Of a stretch of 64,000 bases of DNA, positions 27,111 through 36,887 are shown one piece after another; position 1 is the stretch's first letter; each line of letters opens with the position of its first letter. Below the pieces are notes generated by a model, which did not search any database, was not told where the DNA came from, and saw only the letters and a list, made by a program, of their open reading frames with translations. The DNA lies in NCBI RefSeq assembly GCF_002947535.1, contig NZ_PUAP01000002.1, forward strand, positions 62,001 through 126,000, written 5' to 3'. This DNA is from Enterococcus mundtii (GTDB lineage Bacteria; Bacillota; Bacilli; Lactobacillales; Enterococcaceae). Both the position numbers and the translations under genes were made by a program.

Positions 27111-27150
27111 GATCACCTCCTCCCTCATTATAAGGGATAGTCCTAAAAAA
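27111..27150 (-). promoter_or_regulatory. Promoter and near-ideal Shine-Dalgarno of the papain-like gene
   Basis: On the minus strand a weak -35 (TTTATT) and -10 TATAAT (27126-27131) 17 bp apart lead within a few bases to GGAGGTGATC (27111-27120), complementary over ten bases to the 16S rRNA 3' end. Transcription should begin almost on the RBS, leaving a very short leader. This supports translation starting at the ATT or CTG just downstream. Confidence 0.6.
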
Positions 27151-27348
27151 ATAAATCAGATCGACTAATGGTTGATTGCGCGTTTTGAACATTTTTCCTG
27201 ATTCGTATGTAAAATGATTTTAGAGCTTGCTCGCAAATGAAATCGATTACACAATTTATCGCTTTGAAATAGATTTTACGTTCCATTTGTTTATTCTGCT
27301 TTTTTGTTAGATAATGGGCACACGGAACTAAAAAGGAGCGATGATTCA

Positions 27349-29256
27349 ATGAACCAAGAACGTTTGAAACAAGATTTTTTTGAAGCAGTAAATGAAGAAT
27401 GGTTAAAAACAGCAACAATTCCTGCCGATAAGCCAGCAACTGGTGGGTTTCAGGATTTAGTTGATGGCATTGATCAACTAATGATGCGAGATACAGATGA
27501 GATGTTAGCTGATCCAACAAAAGTTACATCTGATAAAATGCGTCACTTCCTTGCTTATTATCAACTGGCAAATGATTATGAATACAGAGATCAATTAGGT
27601 GCTACACCTTTACAACCAATCCTCGAAAGGATCGAGCAACTCACTTCCTTTGACGAATTAAATCAGCAATTTCCAGAATGGACATTGGACAGCTTACCGT
27701 TGCCTGTTGTCTTAGATGTGGATGCAGATATGAAAAATGCGCAAGTCAATGCCTTTTTCGCTTCACCACCGTCTTTATTCTTACCAGATAAAACTTATTA
27801 TGAAGCAGAGCATCCAAATGGTGCTCAATTATTGTCCGTCTTTTTTGATATGATGGTCCAACTTTTAGAAATGACAGGGAAAGAAAGAAGTCAGGCAGAA
27901 GCAATCGTCGAACAAGCGATCCAATTCGATAAATTGATTGCGCCCCATGTTAAAAGCGCGGAAGAAAATGCAGATTATAGCCAAATGTACAATCCACGTA
28001 CCTTTACTGAATTTACGGCATATACCGATGCACTTGACTTAACTACCTTGACCACTGGCTTGATCGGCACACGTCCAGACCAAGTGATCGTTACTGACCC
28101 TGTCTACTTTGAACATTTAGCTGAACTTTTGACGACACCACATTTCCGATTACTTAAAAGCTGGATGATCGTAAAAACGGTGCGTTCACTAAGCAGTTAT
28201 CTATCTGAAGATTTCCGTCAAGTCAGCGGGATCTTCTCTCGGACTTTATCAGGAACCGATGAAGCAATGCCACAAAAGAAAGCAGCTTACTACCTTGCTT
28301 CAGGACAGTTTGATCATGTGTTGGGCGATTACTACGGAAACAAGTATTTTGGCGAAGCAGCAAAAAAAGACGTCGAACAAATGGTCAAGAAAATGATCAA
28401 TGTTTACCAAAAACGACTCGAAACGAATGAATGGTTAAGTGATGCAACACGCGAAAAAGCAATCGTCAAATTGAACAAATTAGGTATCCAAGTCGGTTAC
28501 CCTGATAAAATCCCTGCCTTGTTCGATGCGTTCCAAACAGTTCCCGCAAATGAAGGTGGTACCCTTCTTTCAAATGCGTTGAACTTTAGTCATCTAACCC
28601 TAAAAGACCGTTTCAGTAAATGGAACAAGCCTGTCGACCGTGATGAATGGGAAATGAGTGCTGATACAGTCAATGCGTACTACCATCCATTCCGAAACGT
28701 GATCGTTTTCCCAGCTGCGATTTTACAAGCACCATTTTATAGTTTGGAACAATCTAGCTCAGCAAACTTCGGCGGAATCGGTGCAGTCATTGCCCATGAG
28801 ATTTCCCATGCGTTTGACAACAACGGCGCGAAATTTGATGAATTCGGTAACTTGAATAACTGGTGGACAGAAGAAGACTTCGCTCATTTCCAAGAAAAAG
28901 CGCAAGCCATGATCGAACAGTTTGACGGTGTACCTTTTGCCGATGGCACAGTCAATGGAAAACTAACCGTTTCTGAAAATATTGCAGATGCTGGCGGATT
29001 AAGTTGTGCACTAGAAGCTGCAATGACCGAAGACGATTATTCAGCAGCCGATTTCTTCATGAATTGGGCGACGATCTGGCGTACAAAAGCGAAAAAAGAA
29101 TACCAACAATTACTTTTACAAATCGATGTTCATGCACCTGCGAAACTTCGGGCGAATATCCAGCCACAAAACTTAGCAGAGTTTTATGAAACATTTGCGA
29201 TCACTGAAGAAGATCCGATGTATCTAGCCCCTGAAAAACGTGTGCATATTTGGTAG
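27349..29256 (+). CDS. pepO: M13 family metalloendopeptidase PepO
   Basis: 635 residues from ATG 27349, with AAAGGAG upstream; the fifteen-codon longer frame has no RBS. Neprilysin fold. Zinc site HEISH in AVIAHEISHAFDNNGA (about residue 483), the third ligand Glu in VSENIADAGGL, and a C-terminal Trp (RVHIW) that is typical of M13. It cuts small peptides; no signal peptide, so it is cytosolic as in lactococcal PepO, or exported by a non-Sec route as in streptococci. Single gene with its own terminator. Confidence 0.94.
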   Translation: MNQERLKQDFFEAVNEEWLKTATIPADKPATGGFQDLVDGIDQLMMRDTDEMLADPTKVTSDKMRHFLAYYQLANDYEYRDQLGATPLQPILERIEQLTSFDELNQQFPEWTLDSLPLPVVLDVDADMKNAQVNAFFASPPSLFLPDKTYYEAEHPNGAQLLSVFFDMMVQLLEMTGKERSQAEAIVEQAIQFDKLIAPHVKSAEENADYSQMYNPRTFTEFTAYTDALDLTTLTTGLIGTRPDQVIVTDPVYFEHLAELLTTPHFRLLKSWMIVKTVRSLSSYLSEDFRQVSGIFSRTLSGTDEAMPQKKAAYYLASGQFDHVLGDYYGNKYFGEAAKKDVEQMVKKMINVYQKRLETNEWLSDATREKAIVKLNKLGIQVGYPDKIPALFDAFQTVPANEGGTLLSNALNFSHLTLKDRFSKWNKPVDRDEWEMSADTVNAYYHPFRNVIVFPAAILQAPFYSLEQSSSANFGGIGAVIAHEISHAFDNNGAKFDEFGNLNNWWTEEDFAHFQEKAQAMIEQFDGVPFADGTVNGKLTVSENIADAGGLSCALEAAMTEDDYSAADFFMNWATIWRTKAKKEYQQLLLQIDVHAPAKLRANIQPQNLAEFYETFAITEEDPMYLAPEKRVHIW

Positions 29257-29310
29257 TTATTTACTAAGAGATCAAACTAGCATTCGCTAAATAAATAATT
29301 AAATCAAAAA

Positions 29311-29357
29311 GGAGTATGGAATAAGGTTTTTTCTACTTATTCCATACTCTTTTTTGA
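29311..29357 (+). terminator. Terminator of pepO
   Basis: A stem of about 15 bp, GGAGTATGGAATAAG (29311-29325) with CTTATTCCATACTC (29336-29349), ends in a run of six Ts. Confidence 0.88.
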
Positions 29358-29415
29358 TAGTTGAACATATGTATGATTTTACACTTTCTTCACCGATCAG
29401 CTGACACTACTCCTA

Positions 29416-29754
29416 CTAGTCTCTGCTCAGATATGATTTTAAAATAATTAAAAGAGAAAAAAACATACTAAAAAATATAGTGACGAACGCTTGTAACTCT
29501 CCCAGTTTTATAGTTAAAATATATGCTAATAACAGTGAAAAAATTATAATTTTTAGTAAGATACTTCTGGTTAAAACTCTTTCTTTCGTAAAAAAATCTT
29601 TCAAACCTCCCCCATTTTTTGTTATCCAAAAAAAGCCAAACAAAGAAAATAATGCAAAGAGCGAAAATAACCCTGAGAGATTTGGTAAATATCCTAAAAC
29701 CCCTAAAATTCCCAGTAAACCTAAAAAACCTAAATTTGCTTTCCCTTTTCTCAT
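29416..29754 (-). CDS. DUF3796-like small membrane protein
   Basis: 112 residues with four predicted helices; the start GLLGILGVLGYLPNL is Gly/Leu-rich as in DUF3796 proteins. The middle is basic and contains an Arg-rich loop (KERVLTRS). GGAAGG precedes the ATG. Function unknown. A second frame on the same strand across the same DNA is a shadow. It stands alone between pepO and the isochorismatase gene. Confidence 0.65.
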   Translation of the reverse strand: MRKGKANLGFLGLLGILGVLGYLPNLSGLFSLFALFSLFGFFWITKNGGGLKDFFTKERVLTRSILLKIIIFSLLLAYILTIKLGELQAFVTIFFSMFFSLLIILKSYLSRD

Positions 29755-29902
29755 ACCGATTCCTTCCCTTCACGTATAAACGACTTTATGTACACCCCAT
29801 TGATCAATTTGTATCTATATATTTCCCTTTTTCAGTTGATGACCAATAGAAATAGTGGATAAAGTCCTCAAGAAAAGCCTTTATCCACTATACTCACTCT
29901 TT

Positions 29903-30454
29903 TTATCCCTTAATGATCTCCGCACCAAGGGCTGTTTGAAAATGTTTCAATGCCCAGTCATGTCCGATTGGATCAAAGCTGGCAACTGCATCTTCGTAAA
30001 TAAATAATTGATAGCCTAGGTTATAGGCATCGACTGCTGTATGCAAGACACAAATATCTGTACAAACACCTGTCAAATAAATCTCTGTAATCCCACGTTC
30101 CCGTAAACGAATGTCAAGATCTGTTCCACTGAAGGCAGAATAGTGACGTTTATCGATCCAATAAACATTGGCTCGTGTTTGATGTTCCGCATAAATCTCT
30201 TGCAACGAACCATACAGATCGCGGCCACTGGTTCCGACTACATTATGTGGTGGAAACAATTGGTTTTCCGGATGAAAAGCATCTTCGGGATCATGTGCAT
30301 CGATCGCAAATACGACAAATTCTTTCTCATCAATAAACTTTTTTGTATACTTCGTTAAAGCTGGTTCAATTGCCTGACCGCTCTTTCCAGTCGTCAATTT
30401 CCCATCGTCTGCCACAAAATCATAGGTGTAATCAATCGAAATCAATGCTTTCAT
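29903..30454 (-). CDS. Isochorismatase-family hydrolase (nicotinamidase-like)
   Basis: 183 residues from ATG 30454 (AAGGAG 8 bp before). Cysteine-hydrolase triad: Asp in SIDYTYDFV (about 8-12), Lys in YWIDKRHYSAF, Cys in LTGVCTDICVLHTA (about 130). The family converts nicotinamide to nicotinate or cleaves related amides; the metal-binding DAHDP region (about 52) favours nicotinamidase PncA. It begins 12 bp after mtnN and is in the nudF-mtnN run, so may recycle NAD with the ADP-ribose hydrolase NudF. Confidence 0.85.
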   Translation of the reverse strand: MKALISIDYTYDFVADDGKLTTGKSGQAIEPALTKYTKKFIDEKEFVVFAIDAHDPEDAFHPENQLFPPHNVVGTSGRDLYGSLQEIYAEHQTRANVYWIDKRHYSAFSGTDLDIRLRERGITEIYLTGVCTDICVLHTAVDAYNLGYQLFIYEDAVASFDPIGHDWALKHFQTALGAEIIKG

Positions 30455-30466
30455 TCGGTTCACTCC

Positions 30467-31159
30467 TTATACAAGATGTTTGACAAATTCAATGACCATT
30501 TCAGCTGAACGTTTCCCTGCTTCTTCGATGAATTCGTCAAAGCTTTGTGTTGCTGAATGGTCCGCAGTATCACTCATTGCTCGTACGATCAAGAAAGGAA
30601 TATTGAATTGTTGCGCCGTTTGACCGACTGCAGCCCCTTCCATCTCACAAGCAAGTGCTTCAGGGAAATTGGCTAGGATCTCTTGGACTTTGACTGGCGA
30701 ATCAACAAATGTATCTCCTGTGACGATCAAGCCTTCTTTTGCATTCAAGTTGGTTGCCTCTGCGGCTCTTTTCATTTCTGAACGTAAATACGTGCTTGCT
30801 TCATAATAAAGAGGCATGCCTGGTAACTGTCCTGGCTTGTAACCGAACCCTGTAACATCTGCATCAAAATAGGCAACTTTGTCAGAGATCACTACATCCC
30901 CTACACGTAGACCTTCACCGATGCCGCCAGCTGATCCTGTATTGATGACCATGTTGACACCATATTGTTGGATCAATAGGCTTGTTGTGATCGATGCTAA
31001 GACTTTCCCGATACCTGAACGTACAATGATGACTTCATGATTGCCTAATGAGCCTGAGATAAACAGAGCGCCTGCTCTTTCCCATGATAAGGGTTGTCCT
31101 AGTTGCTCTCTTAAAATTTTTACTTCTTCTTCCATTGCTCCAATGATTCCAATTTTCAT
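30467..31159 (-). CDS. mtnN: 5'-methylthioadenosine/S-adenosylhomocysteine nucleosidase
   Basis: 230 residues. GIIGAMEEEVKILRE is the conserved N-terminus with the catalytic Glu12. VNTGSAGGIGEGL, ATDTFVDS-like TGDTFVDS, and the nucleoside-binding CEMEGAAVGQ and RAMSDTAD with the catalytic Asp are present. Cleaves MTA and SAH, part of methyl recycling and AI-2 production. Sits in a nudF-small protein-mtnN-isochorismatase run, all spaced under 25 bp. Confidence 0.95.
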   Translation of the reverse strand: MKIGIIGAMEEEVKILREQLGQPLSWERAGALFISGSLGNHEVIIVRSGIGKVLASITTSLLIQQYGVNMVINTGSAGGIGEGLRVGDVVISDKVAYFDADVTGFGYKPGQLPGMPLYYEASTYLRSEMKRAAEATNLNAKEGLIVTGDTFVDSPVKVQEILANFPEALACEMEGAAVGQTAQQFNIPFLIVRAMSDTADHSATQSFDEFIEEAGKRSAEMVIEFVKHLV

Positions 31160-31178
31160 TTAGTAGTTCTCCTTCTTT

Positions 31179-31463
31179 CTATATAAATGCAACTGCCAGA
31201 AAAACGATGGCTAACAATAAAATGACGATAACCAAGCCTTTCATCAAAACAGCATTCCATTTGCGTGTTTTTTCTCGTTCGCCCGCTCTTGTTTTCGTGA
31301 TCGGCTTATTTTTCTTTTGTTCTTTACGATAAAAACTCGCGATTTTTTTTTCTTCTTGTTTGTACGTAGCTTCCGCTTTTCTTTGTTTTTTTAATGATTC
31401 TTGCGCCTGTTCTTGCTGTCGTTTACGGATTTCGCTACGTGTGACTAGCGGTCCTTTGACCAT
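31179..31463 (-). CDS. Basic one-helix membrane protein between nudF and mtnN
   Basis: 94 residues from ATG 31463 (AGAGGGAT before it). The first ~70 residues are a highly charged, probably helical or coiled-coil domain, rich in Lys, Gln and Arg. One C-terminal helix (about 74-94, MKGLVIVILLLAIVFLAVAFI split over it) gives a tail-anchored topology with the charged part in the cytosol. A gene of this kind recurs between nudF and mtnN in Lactobacillales. No known function. Confidence 0.75.
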   Translation of the reverse strand: MVKGPLVTRSEIRKRQQEQAQESLKKQRKAEATYKQEEKKIASFYRKEQKKNKPITKTRAGEREKTRKWNAVLMKGLVIVILLLAIVFLAVAFI

Positions 31464-31475
31464 CAATTGATCCCT

Positions 31476-32039
31476 CTACTTTCCTTTGTTCATTGATTCC
31501 CAGTATTGAATCGCATAAATCGTTTTTGCATCGCAAATGACTTGATCTGACATCGCTTGTTTTGCTTCTGCTAAAGTCAACGCATAAAGTTCCAATACTT
31601 CGTCCTCATCTTGTGCGAGAGGCTGCTCCACTTTTTCGATATTTACTGCATGATAGATATGCAGGAGTTCATTCGCAAATCCTGGTGATAAATACATAGA
31701 AGTCAAATGCTCCAAACGCTCTGCGCGGTATCCAGTTTCTTCTTCTAATTCTCTAGCAGCAGTGATCTCAGGCGCTTGTTTTTCTCCTGGATCAATTTTA
31801 CCAGCTGGTATTTCGAGGATCACTTTTTCTAAAGGTTTGCGGAATTGTTTGACTAATAGCAGACGATCCTTTTCATCAAAAGCAATGATTCCTACACCAC
31901 CGGGGTGAAAGACTAATTCACGCTTTCCGATATTTCCATCTGGTAAGCGAACATCATCCACAGCGACATCAATGATCGCTCCATGATAAATTTCTTTTCG
32001 TTGGATCGTTTTTTCTTCAAACTGATCATATTCAAGCAT
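31476..32039 (-). CDS. nudF: ADP-ribose pyrophosphatase (Nudix)
   Basis: 187 residues from ATG 32039 (AGGGGA upstream). The Nudix box GKIDPGEKQAPEITAARELEEETGY (about 87-111) is complete: G-x5-E-x7-REL-x-EE-x-G. Splits ADP-ribose to AMP and ribose-5-P in the cytosol. First gene of the nudF-mtnN operon. Divergent from xpaC with about 215 bp between starts. Confidence 0.93.
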   Translation of the reverse strand: MLEYDQFEEKTIQRKEIYHGAIIDVAVDDVRLPDGNIGKRELVFHPGGVGIIAFDEKDRLLLVKQFRKPLEKVILEIPAGKIDPGEKQAPEITAARELEEETGYRAERLEHLTSMYLSPGFANELLHIYHAVNIEKVEQPLAQDEDEVLELYALTLAEAKQAMSDQVICDAKTIYAIQYWESMNKGK

Positions 32040-32256
32040 CTTTTCCCCTGCTTTCTTTTGTCCTATAATAACTACTTTTTTTGATTTTTTCAATTTTCTT
32101 TTTGATTTCTTACTTAGTTTACCATATCCAAACCTTAGAAATTCTATAAACTCATAAAATCCACCTTTAGTCCGATACTAATTATTAAGAAGGTTGTGCT
32201 AAAATAAAGAGGTAGATGAGCAGAGTGGACAATGAATATACACGGAGGTTTTTAGG

Positions 32257-32913
32257 ATGATTAAAAAGAATTGGAAATGGATCGTAGGTTTACTCTTAGT
32301 GATACTGTTCTTCAGTTATAATGATGTATCGATCATATCAATGATCTTGTTAATTGGCGCAGTTTTACTGATTTGGGGACTTTTTGGTTTTCGTAAAAAA
32401 CCTAAAGATAAAACAACTTTACCAAATCTTTCAGACAAATTAGCGACCCATTATAGCGAAAATGGCATGACCCCGAGTGAAATCTCTTTTTTCAGAGATA
32501 CGATGAATCAAACAAAAAATGAAATTGAGCAACTAGAAAAAAATATGTACGAAACGGCAAAGCTTAAAGCGATCGATCTTCGTCACGAACCTGTAAAAGC
32601 AGCAAAAGGTTTGTTCAAAGAACTCGTAAAAGAACCCACTCGCTTGCATGATGCGAGTCAGTTTCTTTACACCCACTTGCCAAACTTAGTGGATTTGACA
32701 AACAAATATATCGAGATCAATGGACACGAGATCAAAAACAAACAGACCTATCAAAAACTGGAAGAAAGCACCCAGATCATTGATCAACTTGCTTCATTAG
32801 TCGCGAAAGACTATCAAGATTTCGTTTCGGAAGATTTAGAAGATATCGATGTAGAGATATCTGTTGCGAAACAAAGCTTAAAGCGTGATAATAAAGATGT
32901 ACCAGAAGAATAA
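32257..32913 (+). CDS. XpaC-like membrane protein partner of TelA
   Basis: 218 residues. Two N-terminal helices (about 8-24 and 27-43) lead into a long cytosolic helical domain with a RKKPKDK linker. Matches the XpaC/5-bromo-4-chloroindolyl-phosphate hydrolysis family in layout, which is always paired with TelA. GGAGG before ATG. Transcribed with telA, 89 bp downstream. Its role may be resistance to cell-surface stress; true phosphatase activity is doubtful since no phosphatase motif is visible. Confidence 0.8.
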   Translation: MIKKNWKWIVGLLLVILFFSYNDVSIISMILLIGAVLLIWGLFGFRKKPKDKTTLPNLSDKLATHYSENGMTPSEISFFRDTMNQTKNEIEQLEKNMYETAKLKAIDLRHEPVKAAKGLFKELVKEPTRLHDASQFLYTHLPNLVDLTNKYIEINGHEIKNKQTYQKLEESTQIIDQLASLVAKDYQDFVSEDLEDIDVEISVAKQSLKRDNKDVPEE

Positions 32914-33002
32914 GCACGTTTATTTCTTGGACTCGGAACACTTAGACATCGTCTGATTGTTTCGGGTACTTTTTCTAGCTTAATCGATAAGGAGGAATTT
33001 TA

Positions 33003-34202
33003 ATGGAAAATAATCCACATGAACCAAAACACGAAGTAACCCCTGTAAATGATACTTTAGAAGATTTACTGAATAATCCTTTTTCGACACCTGTCGATAA
33101 ATTGACTCAAACACAACAAAATGAAATCAATGCACTTCAAGAACAGCAAACTGCTGCTCGGTTGATCGATAAATTACCTGCTGAAAGACAAGAACAAGCC
33201 AAACAATTGGCTGAAAAAATCGACGTCACTGATTCTCAGTCGGTCATCAGCTACGGTTCAGCTGCCCAAACAAAATTAGGTGAATTTTCACAGTCGATGT
33301 TGAATCACGTACAAGCACAAGATATCGGACCAGTTGGCGACTCATTGACTGAATTGATGTATCGTCTTCAAGAAGCAAATCCTGATGAATTACGTGCTGG
33401 AGAAGGAAATATTTTCCAACGCGTATTCGGTAAAGTCAAACAATCGATTTATGAAGTCACCGCCAAATACCAAAAAATCGGTGCGCAAATCGACAAGATC
33501 TCAGTTAAATTAGATAAAGAAAAAGATGGTCTATTAAAAGACAATCTGATGTTAGAACAACTTTATCAAAAAAATAAAGACTACTTTGATGCGTTGAACA
33601 TTTATATCGCTGCTGGCGAATTAAAAATGGAAGAATTGCAGACAAAGATCATTCCAGAAGCTATGCGTAAAGCAGAAGAAACAGGAGATCAAATGGATGT
33701 ACAGATTGCCAATGATTATACACAGTTTCTCGATCGCTTGGACAAGCGCACCCATGATCTACGTTTAGCAAGACAGATCACGATCCAACAAGCGCCACAG
33801 ATCCGTTTGATCCAAAATACCAATCAAGCATTGGCAGAAAAGATCCAAGCATCGATTGCTACAGCCATCCCATTATGGAAAAACCAAGTGGTTATCGCAT
33901 TGACCTTGCTTCGACAAAAAGATGCAGTTACAGCACAACGACAAGTTTCTGAAACAACCAATGATTTGTTGAAGAAAAACTCAGAAATGTTGAAAATCTC
34001 TGCCATCGAAACTGCCAAAGAAAATGAGCGTGGTATCGTGGATATCGAAACATTGCAAACCACACAAAATGATTTGATTGAAACGATCCAAGAAACACTT
34101 CGTATCCAACAAGAAGGAAAAGAAAAACGTCGCCATGCAGAAGTCGAGCTTGGACATATGGAAGAAGACTTGAAACAAAAATTACTCGATTTAACACAAT
34201 AA
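33003..34202 (+). CDS. telA: TelA-family toxic anion resistance protein
   Basis: 399 residues, all-helical, cytosolic, TelA/KlaA family. Landmarks: [60 protein letters not shown]. Linked to resistance to tellurite and cell-wall-acting compounds in Firmicutes, mechanism not settled. The first ~60 residues are acidic, Gln/Asn-rich and not conserved. RBS GGAGG. Second gene of the xpaC-telA unit, ending in a strong terminator. Confidence 0.9.
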   Translation: MENNPHEPKHEVTPVNDTLEDLLNNPFSTPVDKLTQTQQNEINALQEQQTAARLIDKLPAERQEQAKQLAEKIDVTDSQSVISYGSAAQTKLGEFSQSMLNHVQAQDIGPVGDSLTELMYRLQEANPDELRAGEGNIFQRVFGKVKQSIYEVTAKYQKIGAQIDKISVKLDKEKDGLLKDNLMLEQLYQKNKDYFDALNIYIAAGELKMEELQTKIIPEAMRKAEETGDQMDVQIANDYTQFLDRLDKRTHDLRLARQITIQQAPQIRLIQNTNQALAEKIQASIATAIPLWKNQVVIALTLLRQKDAVTAQRQVSETTNDLLKKNSEMLKISAIETAKENERGIVDIETLQTTQNDLIETIQETLRIQQEGKEKRRHAEVELGHMEEDLKQKLLDLTQ

Positions 34203-34213
34203 CAAATAGAATA

Positions 34214-34258
34214 AAAAAACCTTGTATCAGCAACGCTGCTTGATACAAGGTTTTTTGT
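34214..34258. terminator. Terminator between telA and the APC permease
   Basis: Stem AACCTTGTATCA (34218-34229) / TGATACAAGGTT (34241-34252), flanked by As and Ts; usable by both convergent genes. Confidence 0.88.
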
Positions 34259-34265
34259 TCATTCT

Positions 34266-35645
34266 TTATTTTTCGGTATTCATCTTACTGTGTTTGTAAC
34301 CATAGCCAAAGTAAATCACTAGGCCGATCACCATCGTAATCCCAAAGACTAACCAAGTCACCGCTTGTAAACGTGACATCAAGACTAGACAAGATAAGAT
34401 CGAAATGATTGGTAAAATCGGTACCAATGGCACTTTGAACTCGCCTGCTTTTGGTTTGCCAAACATTTTACGTAATTTCAGTAAGCCTAGACTAACTAAC
34501 ATTAGATAAGCCAATGCCATGATGTTCGTCAACTCTGCCAAAATATTCAACGGGAAGAATCCTGCGAAGAATAGTGCGGCGATCCCTGCTGCATAAGTTG
34601 CTTTCTTCGGCGTACGATGTTTTTTGTCGATTTCTGTCATGAACTGTGGCAATAAGCCATCTTTACTTACTGCAAATAATAACCGAGCTAATGAATACAT
34701 CATTGAGATCGTTACAGTCAATAAGGTCAAGATCGCGCCAACAGCTATGATTGCTCCTACTGTTCCATGCCCTACGTAACGCATCGCAAATGCCACAGGA
34801 TCATTCACGCCTAATTCTGTATAAGGAACGATCCCTGTTAAAATCAGCGTCACAATGATATACAACACGGTTGCGATCAAGATCGAGCCGATAATTCCTC
34901 TTGGTACATCTTTTTGAGGATTTTTTACTTCCTCCGCAGCCATCGCTACCGCATCAAATCCTAAGAATGCAAAGAAAACTAATGCTGCGCCATCTAGGAC
35001 ACCTTCAAAGCCGAATGGTGTGAATGGTTGCCAATTCTCTGGTTTAACAAAAAAGATTCCTACAATAATAAATAATGCAATGATTCCAAATTTCACATAA
35101 ACCATCATGTTGTTCAATCGTAACGCTTTCTTTGCTTCCAAAGAAACAATGTATGTGACGAAAATCACAACAAGCACCGCAATTAAGTCGATGTATGTAC
35201 CATTGGCTGGATTATATCCACCTGTTAGCGCAGTTGGTAAACCAAAACCAAGACTTTCAATAAACCCTTGTACATAACCGGACCAACCTGAAGCTACGGA
35301 TGAAACGGCCAATAAGAACTCACCGATCAATAACCACCCAGTCAACCAAGCGGCAAATTCACCGAATACGACGTATAGATACGCATATGGTCCGCCGATC
35401 ACTGGTACCCGCGAAGCAAATTCTGCAAAGCTTAGACCAGATAAAATCACAACGATCGCTGCTAAAACAAACGATAATGATAGTGCCGGACCTGCATTTT
35501 GGTTCGCTGCCACTCCTGTTACGACAAATATTCCTGTACCGATGATCGCGCCAATACCGAGCATGATCAAATCGGATGTTTTTAGTTCTTTCTTCATCTC
35601 ACTCGTATGATTGAGATTGATTTCTTTCTTCCGAAACAAATCCAT
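34266..35645 (-). CDS. APC family amino-acid permease (CAT/YfnA-like)
   Basis: 459 residues, about 12 helices. IMLGIGAIIGTGIFVVTG is the APC motif in helix 1, and FFAFLGFDAVAMAAEEVKNPQKDVP is the helix 6-7 region typical of the cationic amino-acid-transporter type. GGGGAGGAA before ATG. It would import amino acids by proton symport; substrate not deducible. Single gene. Confidence 0.88.
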   Translation of the reverse strand: MDLFRKKEINLNHTSEMKKELKTSDLIMLGIGAIIGTGIFVVTGVAANQNAGPALSLSFVLAAIVVILSGLSFAEFASRVPVIGGPYAYLYVVFGEFAAWLTGWLLIGEFLLAVSSVASGWSGYVQGFIESLGFGLPTALTGGYNPANGTYIDLIAVLVVIFVTYIVSLEAKKALRLNNMMVYVKFGIIALFIIVGIFFVKPENWQPFTPFGFEGVLDGAALVFFAFLGFDAVAMAAEEVKNPQKDVPRGIIGSILIATVLYIIVTLILTGIVPYTELGVNDPVAFAMRYVGHGTVGAIIAVGAILTLLTVTISMMYSLARLLFAVSKDGLLPQFMTEIDKKHRTPKKATYAAGIAALFFAGFFPLNILAELTNIMALAYLMLVSLGLLKLRKMFGKPKAGEFKVPLVPILPIISILSCLVLMSRLQAVTWLVFGITMVIGLVIYFGYGYKHSKMNTEK

Positions 35646-35688
35646 TTAATTTCCTCCCCCTGATTTTTGAGTATATAAAAAAACAGCT

Positions 35689-36555
35689 TTACGCTGTTTT
35701 CATATACCCTAAAAGAATACCACCAAAAATAACTAAAAGGCAACCTACAATTACAAATATTAGCTCTTTTTTTGTCTTTTTCTCACCTAGGATAAAAATA
35801 CCGCCTAGAGTGGAGATGATGATACCCATTTGTGAAAGAGAGAAGCCGACTGCTAGCCCTAATGACTTAACGGTCAATAGCATACATACATTACCGATTC
35901 CCCATAATAACCCGCTTGCCATGTTTTTCCAAACATATTGATCAACTTTTACTTTTCGGAATGCAAAGAAACTTGCCCCTAAGATCATACCGATACTTTG
36001 CGGTAAAATAATCGACATCGCATCTAAATTCGCCCAGTTGACGATGATCGTATAGACACCATAACCTAAAGTAGAATAGATCAATGCTCTGAATCCTTTA
36101 CCAAAATCAAGCATTTTATTATCTGTATCAACTTTTCCTTCATCATCTTGTCGAGCAGTCAAATACGCACCGCTTACAAGAAGAATCAGCGCTAAAATAC
36201 CATAAACGTAATCTTTTGTTTGAGTCCATTCATGGAAAAAGACAGCGCCCGCAATCGTATTCAAAATCAATTGAAAACCAGTCGATAACGGTAGACCTAC
36301 AGATACTCCCATAAATTTCATCCCATGAAACTGCCCATTTTGTCCGACACTCCACGCTAAACCAGATAAAAATCCAATCAATGTGATCCATGGCGTGATC
36401 GTTGGATTAACGATGAAAAAAGCAACGAGTGAAAAAAGAAATGCACCGATCGTCATTCCTAATGTTTGTTGATTGGCATCGCCACCGATCTTTCCACTGA
36501 CTAAACCAATACTTCCCCACGCTACCATTGGGACTAATGCGATTAATAATTCCAT
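35689..36555 (-). CDS. GRP-type sugar uptake protein (GlcU/RbsU-like)
   Basis: 288 residues from ATG 36555; AAGGAG is 7 bp before it and the nine-codon longer frame is not supported. Ten short helices, opening LIALVPMVAWGSIGLVSGKIGG, with the GLLWGIGNVCMLL repeat of the glucose/ribose uptake family (DMT-like). It would carry glucose or ribose without phosphorylation, by proton symport. A cre-like site lies ~50 bp upstream. Substrate inferred only. Confidence 0.85.
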   Translation of the reverse strand: MELLIALVPMVAWGSIGLVSGKIGGDANQQTLGMTIGAFLFSLVAFFIVNPTITPWITLIGFLSGLAWSVGQNGQFHGMKFMGVSVGLPLSTGFQLILNTIAGAVFFHEWTQTKDYVYGILALILLVSGAYLTARQDDEGKVDTDNKMLDFGKGFRALIYSTLGYGVYTIIVNWANLDAMSIILPQSIGMILGASFFAFRKVKVDQYVWKNMASGLLWGIGNVCMLLTVKSLGLAVGFSLSQMGIIISTLGGIFILGEKKTKKELIFVIVGCLLVIFGGILLGYMKTA

Positions 36556-36887
36556 AAACATTCTCCTTCTTTTAAATGTCACATGTTATAGAACATATCA
36601 ACGAAAACGTTAACAACACAAGAGTTATTTTTTATTTCTCACTTTTTTCTAACTTAACTTCATTGACGTTTCTATGAAGTTCAATCAGTCACTAATAAAT
36701 CCATAAACAAAATCAACTGTTACCTCGAAAATTCTTCTACTTTCGGGGCAACAGCCGATATATAACTATATTAAAACTTTTCCAATCATCATCTAAGGTC
36801 AACACGCTTCTCTCATAACCAAATCAGACAATGTTCAACCGGTAGTTCCTTCAGAAATAAGCGTGAATATGTCGCAATCGCATTTTT
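36556..36887. promoter_or_regulatory. Upstream region of the sugar carrier with a cre site
   Basis: No gene. CGAAAACGTTAACA (36602-36615) matches 13 of 14 positions of the CcpA cre consensus. ATGTT-atag-AACAT (about 36588-36601) is a small palindrome beside it. A further imperfect hairpin (CCTCGAAA...TTTCGGGG, about 36725-36752) lacks a T-run. Otherwise nothing seen up to the histidine-kinase stop. Confidence 0.5.

Noticed and set aside
27143-27520. 125-codon minus-strand frame overlapping the pepO start
   Set aside because: Antisense shadow of pepO with poor RBS and odd composition.
29468-29849. Overlapping frames around the DUF3796-like gene
   Set aside because: Basic, Phe/Lys-rich frames on both strands without RBS; the 112-residue frame explains the DNA.
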